From: Dyella_B humi
GTDB lineage: Bacteria; Pseudomonadota; Gammaproteobacteria; Xanthomonadales; Rhodanobacteraceae
DNA length: 64,000 nucleotides
Reading direction: 5' to 3'
Assembly: GCF_044904605.1 (NCBI RefSeq)
Contig: NZ_JADIKI010000022.1
Location: 868,001 to 932,000, forward strand
The number at the start of each line of letters is the position of its first letter. The first letter of the stretch is position 1. Positions 25,739 through 33,746 of the stretch are shown piece after piece. The notes below the pieces were generated by a model. It worked only from the letters and a program-made list of their open reading frames with translations. It did no database searches and was not told the origin of the DNA. Both the position numbers and the translations under genes were made by a program.

Positions 25739-27448
25739 TCAGAAGTTTTCGCGCGCCAACTCCAACACGTCCGCACCGCGTCCATGCAGAATGGCACGGG
25801 CTGAATAAAGTGCCATGCCCAACACGGGCTTGAGTTCAACAAAAGGTGGTTTGACCAGCTCCAGTGGGTTCACGGGAACATTGAGAAGCGCCGGTCCCGG
25901 CTGCGCTAACCATTCTTGGACGGCTGCTTCGATTTCCGATGCCTTCCGAACCGTCTTACCCCACAGGCCGATGGCTTCGGCGACCTTGCCGAAATCCGGG
26001 TTCTTCAAGCGCGTGAAGGTGTCGAGCATGCCTTCCGCTTTCTGCTCGATTTCGACAAACCCAAGCTTGTTGTTATCGAAGACGACGATCTTTAGCGGGA
26101 TGTCCTCCTGGATAACGGTGAGTAGCTCACCGAACAGCATCGACAGGCCACCGTCGCCACACATGGCGATCACCTGGCGTTCGGGCGCTGCCTTCTTCAA
26201 GCCCAGCGCACTGGAAAGTGCGGTGGCCATCGTTCCGTGTAGAAGGCTTCCGAAGATCCGACGCTTGCCGTTTGCAGTGATGTGGCGAATCGCCCATACG
26301 ATCGGTGTGCCGTCGTCGCCGGCAATAAGTGCGTCATCATCGGCGTAACGGTTGATTACGGAAGTCAGATATGAACCGGGAATGGTGTCGTTGTGACCAG
26401 GAACCAAATGGCTCTTCCACGATGCCATGGCTTCTTTGAAGCGCCCAACGTATTCCTCCTGGAACGACGCATCATCGTTTTCCTCCAGGCATGGTAGAAG
26501 CGCGCGCAGCGTGGGTTTGATGTCACCGACCGCGCCGAATGTAATGTGGTGGCGTCGACCCAAGTGAGTGGGGTCGATGTCGATCTGGACGATCTTGGCT
26601 TTGTCCGGATAGAACTGGCGCCACGCGAAGTCCGCACCCAGCAATAGCAGCGTGTCGCAATCGAGGATGGCGTTGTAACCGGCCTTGCTGCCGAGAATGC
26701 CAGTCATGCCAACGTTGAAGGGATTGTCGTGCTCCAGAAAGCTCTTGGCGCGTGAAGTGTGCGCAACAGGGGCCTTTAGCACGTCCGCCACCGCCCTGAT
26801 TTCCTCCAAGGCATTCTCGCAGCCGGAGCCTGCGTAGATGGTGATCTTTTTGCCGGCGTTGAGAATCTTGGCGATCTCGTCGATCTCCTCGCTGTTCGGA
26901 GTGATCGTGGGCTTGCTGTGGTGAACGCGGTAGGGGAAATCCTCATGCACTTCGGCATGAGAAATATCCACTGGCACGATCAGCACGGCGACGCCTTGTT
27001 TCGCTAGGGCGGTTTGGCAAGCCATCACGGCTTTCTTCCTGGCTTGGTCAGGTGTCAGGATCATGTCGCAAAACACCGAGCATTCCTTGAAGACCGTTTT
27101 GAAATCGACCTCCTGGATGAATTCAAATCCCAAGTCGTTCATCATCACCTGGCTGGCGATGAGGACCATGGGCGAGCGATTGCGATTGGCCTCGTACAGC
27201 CCGTTGATGAAGTGCAAGCTACCGGGTCCGCAACTGCCCGCACAGGCCGTCAGGTTGTTGGTGAGCAGAGCCTCGGCACCGGCGGCAAAGGCCCCGGCTT
27301 CCTCATGCCGAACATGCACCCAGTCGATCGAACTGCGCTCCAGATGCTCCGCGAACAAATTGAGCGTATCGCCAACGATGCCGTAGCAACGCTTTACGCC
27401 TGCCTGTTCGAGAACCTCAACGAGGATTTCTGCAACTTTCTTACTCAT
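25739..27448 (-). CDS. Thiamine-diphosphate enzyme, pyruvate oxidase (PoxB) type
   Basis: 569 residues resembling pyruvate:quinone oxidoreductase, which makes acetate and CO2 from pyruvate and passes electrons to ubiquinone. Catalytic Glu in VRHEEAGAFAAGAEA; GSCGPGSLHFINGLYEANR; central FAD-domain region; thiamine-diphosphate motif GDGGLSMLFGELLTVIQED ending in NN. The ATG at 27448 has CGGAG upstream. It follows mdtP by 46 bases on the same strand and is likely the last gene of the efflux operon. A second, E. coli-length paralogue is at 42036. Substrate may differ from pyruvate. Confidence 0.85.
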   Translation of the reverse strand: MSKKVAEILVEVLEQAGVKRCYGIVGDTLNLFAEHLERSSIDWVHVRHEEAGAFAAGAEALLTNNLTACAGSCGPGSLHFINGLYEANRNRSPMVLIASQVMMNDLGFEFIQEVDFKTVFKECSVFCDMILTPDQARKKAVMACQTALAKQGVAVLIVPVDISHAEVHEDFPYRVHHSKPTITPNSEEIDEIAKILNAGKKITIYAGSGCENALEEIRAVADVLKAPVAHTSRAKSFLEHDNPFNVGMTGILGSKAGYNAILDCDTLLLLGADFAWRQFYPDKAKIVQIDIDPTHLGRRHHITFGAVGDIKPTLRALLPCLEENDDASFQEEYVGRFKEAMASWKSHLVPGHNDTIPGSYLTSVINRYADDDALIAGDDGTPIVWAIRHITANGKRRIFGSLLHGTMATALSSALGLKKAAPERQVIAMCGDGGLSMLFGELLTVIQEDIPLKIVVFDNNKLGFVEIEQKAEGMLDTFTRLKNPDFGKVAEAIGLWGKTVRKASEIEAAVQEWLAQPGPALLNVPVNPLELVKPPFVELKPVLGMALYSARAILHGRGADVLELARENF

Positions 27449-27494
27449 AGCTTGCTCCGCATGGTGAAGGGGGCCGTTGAACGATCGGTAGGTG

Positions 27495-28925
27495 CTAGTG
27501 GGAGGAGGGCCGTCGTCCCATGGCCAGGTCGAGCGCCGCGCGCGCAATACCTACACTTGCGTCGGCGTCTTCTTGACTGGCTTCGGCCTGGGCGAGCACA
27601 GCTTCGTTGCTCGTTACATCGGTGATACTGGCGAGGCCGCGCCGATAGGAATCGAGTGCGGCTTGATAGGCGAGTTCGGATGCGTGCGTATAAGCCAGCG
27701 CCTGGTTGCGATTGTCCAGGCTCGTCTTCAGATTGTTATAGGCCTGCACCACTTGCTGGGCAGCTGCGTCCTTGGTCTCGGCCAAGCCATCTTCAGCGGC
27801 CGTCTTTTGTGAGACCGCCAGCGAAACATTGGTGGCGCGTGCGCCGCCATCGAACAGCGGCAACTCGAACGACACGAACAGCGCATTGCCGGTTCGATCA
27901 ATCGAGGAATAGGGGCTTCCGTCGCTGCTGATCTTGCCGATGTTCTGGAACACTTGCGCTGAAAGGCTGATGGTCGGTCGGTAGGCTGCGCGCGCCGTGT
28001 CGATCTTAGCGTCGGACGCAGCTACTTTGTCCGTGGCAGCCAGTACGTCAGGGCGGGATTGCAGGGCTTCGTTGATCAGTTCGTGCAGCGGTGAGAGCGT
28101 TTCCGCTGTCGGTCTATCTGTCGAGGGAGCGACCCGGAAATGCATCTCAGGCGGTAGCCCGATCGTGGCGACCAACGACGCGAATGCGGTGTCCGCGGCG
28201 CCCGTGGATTTTGTCAGTGACAGCTGCATCGCCGCCGTCTGTCGTTGTGCTTCGGCGAGCTGCACCACGGTGGCACGGCCGTGTTTCTTCTGGTCGGCGA
28301 CGGCCTGTTCGGTCAACTGGGCGGCTTTCAGCGCCTTTTGCGCGGCACGCACTTGCCCCTGGGCAGACGTTGCTTCGAAATAAGCTTCTGACACGTCGAA
28401 CACCAGTTTTTCTTGCGCGCCAAGCAAACCTGATTGAGCGGCGGAGGCGTTGCGTCTGGCCTCCTCGACCTGTCCCTTGCGACGGCCAAAGTCGAACAGC
28501 AGCCATTTCAACTCCAGGCTTGGAAAAACTTCCTGCGTGGACGAAACAAAATAGCCCTTGGCCGAAACGGTAGGCGGGATCGCCAGCGGCGTGCGCTGAA
28601 TACCTCCCAACGCTTTGACATTGACCTGGGGCGAGTATTGGCTCTTGGCGAGCTGCACAGCCAGGTTGGCTTGCACGGCTTCCTGCTCGACTTCCCGTGT
28701 CTTGGGATTGATATCCAGCGCAATCGTCAGAAGCTCCGGCAGTGCATACACGCGGTCCTCAAGCATCGGTGCGCTGGCGTTGCCGGCGGTAGCCTGATCG
28801 CTAGATGCAGCGTTATCCCATGACGTCGATTGCGCATTTGCCATGGCGCCATATGCGCATAGCGACGCCGCGAGCACGAGCGAAAAACAGGCGGACAGAG
28901 GTGATTCAGATCGCGCGCGATGCAT
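27495..28925 (-). CDS. mdtP: Outer-membrane efflux factor, TolC/MdtP-like
   Basis: 476-residue outer-membrane channel of a tripartite pump. A signal peptide ends near MANAQS. Two repeated outer-membrane-efflux regions of long coiled helices follow, e.g. KLVFDVSEAYFEATSAQGQV and AQQVVQAYNNLKTSLDNRNQ. The ATG at 28925 has GAGGAG eight bases before and lies inside the end of mdtO (20-base overlap). Gene order matches E. coli ytcA-mdtNOP, so the mdtP name is by synteny. Confidence 0.85.
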   Translation of the reverse strand: MHRARSESPLSACFSLVLAASLCAYGAMANAQSTSWDNAASSDQATAGNASAPMLEDRVYALPELLTIALDINPKTREVEQEAVQANLAVQLAKSQYSPQVNVKALGGIQRTPLAIPPTVSAKGYFVSSTQEVFPSLELKWLLFDFGRRKGQVEEARRNASAAQSGLLGAQEKLVFDVSEAYFEATSAQGQVRAAQKALKAAQLTEQAVADQKKHGRATVVQLAEAQRQTAAMQLSLTKSTGAADTAFASLVATIGLPPEMHFRVAPSTDRPTAETLSPLHELINEALQSRPDVLAATDKVAASDAKIDTARAAYRPTISLSAQVFQNIGKISSDGSPYSSIDRTGNALFVSFELPLFDGGARATNVSLAVSQKTAAEDGLAETKDAAAQQVVQAYNNLKTSLDNRNQALAYTHASELAYQAALDSYRRGLASITDVTSNEAVLAQAEASQEDADASVGIARAALDLAMGRRPSSH

Positions 28926-30852
28926 GATCGATCTCCTCGTCGAGGTGTTTACGAGCCTGATCAAGCAGCGTGGACGGTGCAGCACGAACGCTTCCATCCG
29001 ATGCATCGGGGTGCAATCCTTTTGCAAGCGTCATCAAGCGTTGTGACGCAAGCTGGTCTGTTTCATCGTCCAATGAGAGTGAAGCAGTGTTTTCCTTTAG
29101 GCGAGACACCACAAAGACCGCCGACGCGAGTTGTTCAACGTGACGAGCTTCGAGCATCAGGCGATCGTCCTGGCTTCCCCGCGAAAGAAAGCGCCATTCG
29201 AACAAGGCACGTGCGTTCAATGTGGATGCTTCGGAAATCTTTTGGCAGATTTGCGTTTTTATCGAGGTGGCGGTTGCCTTGTCCTTGGCAACAAGCAGGT
29301 CACCCAGTTGTCCGAGCACCGAGGCCCACTTGTCCCGCACTTGGCCCTGCGCACTCACCGGCCAAAGCGTGGTGAAGAAAATCGTGATCCAGACATTGCC
29401 AACGATGATGCCGACCACACGATCGCGTAGTACGGTGAGGTCACTGGCCGGGCCATAACCCTGCAGCACGCCCAGAAAGAACGCGAACGCTATCTGCATA
29501 CCCGCATAGGCGATGGTCTCGCTGCCGGTGGAAATCCAGGCACAAAAGGTCGATACCACAGCGACAAGCAGGCACAACTGGCCGATATCGGTGAGATAGG
29601 GGAGAACAAAGACGATGCAAAGCCCAGCGATGAGGCCGCCAATGACGGCGCCTGACAGTCGCAGCGTCAGCTTATGGACGCTCTCTCCAACCGTGGTCAG
29701 CGAGACGAAGAAACAAGTCGTAACGGCGGTACGAATACCAGGCCAATCGAGCAGCGTGTAAGTGACATAGGAGGCCAATACCGCACACATCACCTTGAAC
29801 GCAAAGCGGGCGTGCGAACGGTTCATGGGTGCGGCCGCCTTACTCGGTGGTTGCGAGTGAGGCGGCGGAGTCTCCGGTGTGGCAGCCGGTGCCTTACCTG
29901 ACGCTTCGACGAGTAGCTCATCGATGGCACCGCGGAGGGCCGCTTGCGAAGGATCCCGGTCGCTTCCAGCGGGCTCGTCCTCATCGATCGCAACATCGGC
30001 AGCGACGCCGCGGCGTTGTAAAAAAAGGCGCCGGCTCTGTCGGAGCATGGAAGCCAGAGAACGCCTTGAAACAAGCGGAACGCTCGACGGGAGGTGTCGC
30101 GCGATCTGCAGTACCTCTAACAGCATGGTAATCAGACGATTGTCTTCCTCCGCAAACGCCTTCAGCTGCTTGTTCCACATAAACGCCTTGTTCTTCAGCT
30201 GGCTGAGCGACAACAGCTCATTGCGCAATGACGAAGGATCTGCGGAGTAGGGGTTTTCGATATACGCGGCGACCCCGTCCAGGAGCTTGGCACCGCGCTT
30301 TCGTGCGAGTGCGACGGGGCTTTCACCGGCCAATAGATTGACCAGCACGGTAACGCCGACGGGTGCCGCAACGACCACCCAAAGCCACAACACCATATGG
30401 GTCACGAATTCCGTGCTGGGCACGTCGTCGAGCAGCGTCTGCGATAGAACGAGAACAAATCCGGCAAGAAAGGCGATCGGCCCCAATCGACTGGTTCGTG
30501 CGAGAAACGTTCCGGCCAGCGTGCTGATAGCCAGCAGCGGAAGTCTCAGTGCGGGTTCGGCGGCATCAAAAACATAGAACAGCACGGAGACCGCAACGGC
30601 CAACGTGACGGCCACCAAGCCACCGACGGCAGAGACCAAGGTTGAAGCGGCATCTTCCTGGCTGACCAGAAAAACGAGGTACGCCACGTAAGCCGGCAAA
30701 GGGATCTGAAACACCATCGCGATGGCGACGACCATGGCAGTACATCCGGTGATACGGATGATCGTGCGAATACGCGTATCGTTGAGCGCCAGTTCGCGCT
30801 GCAGCAGCCCGGTCAGTCCATCTCGCGCTTGAAGTTCAATCGGCGCTTGCAT
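28906..30852 (-). CDS. mdtO: FUSC-family inner-membrane transporter, MdtO-like
   Basis: 648-residue fusaric-acid-resistance/aromatic-acid-exporter type protein. Two blocks of about five to six membrane segments (residues ~35-180 and ~350-490) are separated by a cytoplasmic domain, the duplicated FUSC layout. TLWPVSAQGQVRDKWASVLG after the second block is typical. It overlaps mdtN by 17 bases and mdtP by 20. The pump probably exports small aromatic or amphipathic compounds; substrate unknown. Confidence 0.88.
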   Translation of the reverse strand: MQAPIELQARDGLTGLLQRELALNDTRIRTIIRITGCTAMVVAIAMVFQIPLPAYVAYLVFLVSQEDAASTLVSAVGGLVAVTLAVAVSVLFYVFDAAEPALRLPLLAISTLAGTFLARTSRLGPIAFLAGFVLVLSQTLLDDVPSTEFVTHMVLWLWVVVAAPVGVTVLVNLLAGESPVALARKRGAKLLDGVAAYIENPYSADPSSLRNELLSLSQLKNKAFMWNKQLKAFAEEDNRLITMLLEVLQIARHLPSSVPLVSRRSLASMLRQSRRLFLQRRGVAADVAIDEDEPAGSDRDPSQAALRGAIDELLVEASGKAPAATPETPPPHSQPPSKAAAPMNRSHARFAFKVMCAVLASYVTYTLLDWPGIRTAVTTCFFVSLTTVGESVHKLTLRLSGAVIGGLIAGLCIVFVLPYLTDIGQLCLLVAVVSTFCAWISTGSETIAYAGMQIAFAFFLGVLQGYGPASDLTVLRDRVVGIIVGNVWITIFFTTLWPVSAQGQVRDKWASVLGQLGDLLVAKDKATATSIKTQICQKISEASTLNARALFEWRFLSRGSQDDRLMLEARHVEQLASAVFVVSRLKENTASLSLDDETDQLASQRLMTLAKGLHPDASDGSVRAAPSTLLDQARKHLDEEIDHASRAI

Positions 30853-31876
30853 GGCTCACCCGTACGGAAGCGGTTGCACCGATGCGCAAGAACGGCTGCG
30901 ATGGCTGATCCAAATGCACCCACACGGGGAAACGCTGCGCCACCACAACCCAATTGAGGTTTCGGTCTACCTGCGGCAGACCAGGACCTGCGAGACCTTC
31001 CGGCGCAACGCCCGCACCCAAGCTTTCCACCACGCCATGCAACGGTTGGCCTTCGCGGCCCATGACCCAGACCGTGGCTGCGTCACCGGCATGCAGCCCG
31101 CGCAAATCCGTTTCGCGGAAATTGGCAACGGCGTACCAGTTGTTGTCGTCGACCAGCGTAAAGAGCGGATGCCCTGAGACCGCAAACGATCCCAATGCGA
31201 GGTTGAAGCCCACTATCTTGCCGTCGACCGAGGCGCGAATGACAGTTTCACGAAGATCGCGGGCCGCCAAAGCCTGAGCCGCCTGCGCACCCAGCAACTG
31301 CGCCTTCAGGCTTTCCACGTCGCCAATCGCCTCCTTGGCCTGCGCTGCCTGTTGCGTGGCGGCTGCCAACTGCGATGCGGCCGTGTGTTCGTTCGTGCGT
31401 GCTTCATCGATTTGCTGCACGGTAACGAAGCCCTTGGGCAACAATGGCTCCATGCGTTGGAGCGTGTCATGGGCCAGCGCCAGTTGTTGACGCGCGCGGT
31501 CGACTTCACGAGCGGCGGCTTCTGCACCGGATCCTTGTGCGTTCACTTGTCGGCCGGTGAGATCGATGTCCGCCTGCAAGGCAGCGACTTGGGCATTGGC
31601 CTGCTGCAATTTCAGCTCGAACGGCTCCGGATCGATTTGCAGCAGCACATCCCCTTTGTGGACGAACTGATCGTTACGAATGTGGATCGCCACGATCCGT
31701 CCGTTGACTTCCGGCGTGATACCGGCGCTATAGGCAAAGATGTAGGCGTCGTGCGTCCTTGGGCGTTTGTCCACGACGATCATCGCGATGACGATGAGTG
31801 CCAGCGCCGAAGCGATGGAGACAATGGCAACAATACGACCTAGCGCATTTTTGGCTTGCATGGGCGAGGTCTCCAT
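30836..31876 (-). CDS. mdtN: Membrane fusion protein, HlyD/MdtN-like
   Basis: 346-residue periplasmic adaptor. One N-terminal membrane helix (IVAIVSIASALALIVIAMIV) is followed by the biotinyl-lipoyl half-motif GRIVAIHIRNDQFVHKGDVL, a helical hairpin (~80-190), and the second half GKIVGFNLALGSFAVSGHPL with beta-barrel. The start ATG follows the ytcA stop with no gap (TGAATG); a second ATG 15 bases on is an alternative. Confidence 0.9.
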   Translation of the reverse strand: METSPMQAKNALGRIVAIVSIASALALIVIAMIVVDKRPRTHDAYIFAYSAGITPEVNGRIVAIHIRNDQFVHKGDVLLQIDPEPFELKLQQANAQVAALQADIDLTGRQVNAQGSGAEAAAREVDRARQQLALAHDTLQRMEPLLPKGFVTVQQIDEARTNEHTAASQLAAATQQAAQAKEAIGDVESLKAQLLGAQAAQALAARDLRETVIRASVDGKIVGFNLALGSFAVSGHPLFTLVDDNNWYAVANFRETDLRGLHAGDAATVWVMGREGQPLHGVVESLGAGVAPEGLAGPGLPQVDRNLNWVVVAQRFPVWVHLDQPSQPFLRIGATASVRVSHASAD

Positions 31877-32164
31877 TCAACTCAGCCAAACAAGCCAGAT
31901 CGCCAGCGTTACCGCCGTCCACATGCACAGATAGACGATGACCGGTACGGGAAGCGAGGCATCCACACCGGTCTTTACCAGTGCAGCGCGAATGATGACG
32001 ACCAAGATGATGCCAAGAAGCGCGCACACCATCCAGGATGGAAAATAGGACCCAAGAATATTTCGCGACGGCGAAGCGCTACATGCGCTCATGGCGATCG
32101 AGAGGATCGAGATACATGCTTCGCGGAAATAGGGCTGTCGACGGGTAAGCCGATGAGATTGCAT
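31877..32164 (-). CDS. ytcA: YtcA-family small lipoprotein
   Basis: 95 residues with a lipobox-like MSAC (Cys28), then the family-typical SPSRNILGSYFPSWMVCAL and two hydrophobic segments. In E. coli, YtcA is encoded immediately before mdtNOP, as here. The role is unknown; it is presumed to be a pump accessory. Confidence 0.82.
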   Translation of the reverse strand: MQSHRLTRRQPYFREACISILSIAMSACSASPSRNILGSYFPSWMVCALLGIILVVIIRAALVKTGVDASLPVPVIVYLCMWTAVTLAIWLVWLS

Positions 32165-32205
32165 CTACGCTACCTTCTTGTAGTCAGTTCCATGCGAAAG
32201 CGATC

Positions 32206-33168
32206 TCAAGCCGCTTCCACGCGTTTGTTGTTTGCCAGCGATTTCCGCCATGCTCCCGGCGCAACACCCATCCTTTGCATAAAGACGCGGCTGAAATGGC
32301 TTTGATCGGAAAAGCCTGCGTTGAAGGCGATTTCCGCCAAAGAGATATCGGGATCTGTCATAAGATCGAGCGCCAGGTCGACCCTGCGGGATAACAGCCA
32401 CTGATGCGGTGACAGGCCCGTGCTTTTTTTGAAGCCACGAGCGAGTGCGCCTGCCGACAGACCGCAGGCTTCCGCCAATTCGTTGATGGAAATGCCTTCA
32501 AAGATCCGCTCACGCATCATTTGCGTGGTCAACCGTTGCTGCCATGGCGCGAGCGCACCACGAACAATGTCAGGACGCGTCGAAGATCCACCGTACGTAG
32601 AAGCCATGTACGCACAAAGGCCCTGCAGAAGATGGTCCACGAGCGCTTGATTCGCAGCGGCGGCCTTGTCGAATATCGGTAACAGGGTCTGGCCGATGCT
32701 GTTGACGATGGAATCACGTAAGCAGTCGCCGGGCTGTATGGCGAGATCAACCGTGCTTTTCGTTCCAAGTTCATCGCGGGCTTCGACAATGGCTTGGCGT
32801 GGCATGTAGAAGTACAGCGAATGCAACGGATCGCCGATATACGCGATGGGATCGCGTCGCAAGTCCAGCACGTAAGTCGTGCCTCCCTCATAAGAGGTCG
32901 AACACACGGAGCGACCATCACACCAAAGCTCATGAGTGCTTTGCTTGCGCAAGTTAAGGCAGACCAGATAAGCATCGTCGCTTCCCATCGGGGAAGTCAT
33001 GCCATAACCGACCTGGTCGATCCGTAGTTCCGTCACCGCAAGGCGTACCCCACGCCTGGTTTGACTACGAAGAACCGGGGGATTGTTTAGCTGAAACGAA
33101 CGGCCAAGCCGATCGCCGAATGCACCGTCATACATGTGCGCCTCTCCGAACCGATGGTCGTCGAGCAT
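32206..33168 (-). CDS. AraC-family transcriptional regulator
   Basis: 320 residues. The N-terminal ~200 residues form a ligand/dimerisation domain of the AraC-binding-like type. The C-terminal two helix-turn-helix motifs are clear: ISINELAEACGLSAGALARG and ISLAEIAFNAGFSDQSHFSR followed by RVFMQRMGVAPGAWR. It is 41 bases upstream of ytcA on the same strand and is the probable activator of the efflux operon, perhaps as its first gene. Confidence 0.9.
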   Translation of the reverse strand: MLDDHRFGEAHMYDGAFGDRLGRSFQLNNPPVLRSQTRRGVRLAVTELRIDQVGYGMTSPMGSDDAYLVCLNLRKQSTHELWCDGRSVCSTSYEGGTTYVLDLRRDPIAYIGDPLHSLYFYMPRQAIVEARDELGTKSTVDLAIQPGDCLRDSIVNSIGQTLLPIFDKAAAANQALVDHLLQGLCAYMASTYGGSSTRPDIVRGALAPWQQRLTTQMMRERIFEGISINELAEACGLSAGALARGFKKSTGLSPHQWLLSRRVDLALDLMTDPDISLAEIAFNAGFSDQSHFSRVFMQRMGVAPGAWRKSLANNKRVEAA

Positions 33169-33428
33169 CCTTGATTGAATGTCGTCCTGAATGGAAAATT
33201 ACGCGCACACCTTCTTGGCCGAAGCCTCCGTCAGGGTAAACCTGCTAGCTCAAAGGGATAAATCGAATCACCCTAAAGTGTAGATAGATCCTTTTTGACA
33301 GCTAAGTTACACGGTGCTCACCTTCGACAGACACTTGGACGTCCGAGCGTACGCGTTTCGCGCAACGTTGATAGCAACGCATGGGTTAGCGCGAATCCTG
33401 ATATTGGATCGTGCAACATCTAGTGCCC

Positions 33429-33562
33429 ATCCCCCGCGTGGGGGACACAAGTTATTGGCGTTGCTTAAGGATGCGCTGATTAATTCCACGCGGCCTCGTA
33501 AGCCGGGATGAAATCCCAGCATTCACTGCGTGTCAGATGCTGGGATTGTCATCCCAGCCTAC
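33429..33562. repeat. Palindromes in the AraC upstream gap
   Basis: The 578-base gap between araC and the next gene holds no supportable gene. 33429-33444 is TCCCCC-GCGT-GGGGGA. 33464-33486 is CTTAAGGATGCGCTGATTAA plus TTC, a direct copy (22 of 23) of the left end of the element at 33586. 33498-33523 and 33537-33562 form an imperfect inverted repeat built around GGGATGAAATCCCAGCAT and ATGCTGGGATTGTCATCCCA. Confidence 0.7.
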
Positions 33563-33585
33563 ACATTTCGCGCTACGTTCCTTAA

Positions 33586-33746
33586 GGATGCTCTGATTAA
33601 TTCAGCGTAGGCCCCACCGGTCCCGTGTGTTTGCAGAGCACAGGGCCATCGGCGAAGGCAGACTGGCCGTCTGTCGAGACGATGGACCGAAGCTATGCGA
33701 ATACACAGGGCCGGTGGGGCCTGCGCTGGATTAAATCAGAGCATCC
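33586..33746. mobile_element. MITE-like palindromic element
   Basis: About 161 bases bounded by ~35-base terminal inverted repeats: GGATGCTCTGATTAATTCAG and GTAGGCCCCACCGG at the left, their near-complement CCGGTGGGGCCTGCGCTGGA and TTAAATCAGAGCATCC at the right (two mismatches, one inserted base). The interior has smaller stems (GCAGACTGGCCGTCTG). It codes for nothing. The right end is directly next to the stop codon of the following minus-strand gene. The non-autonomous transposon reading is inference; target-site duplications were not clear. Confidence 0.6.

Noticed and set aside
33429..33562. CRISPR-like repeats
   Set aside because: The palindromes differ from each other and are not evenly spaced; no cas genes are present.
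33464..33746. A full insertion sequence with transposase
   Set aside because: Terminal repeats are present but there is no transposase coding region; only a MITE-like element is supported.
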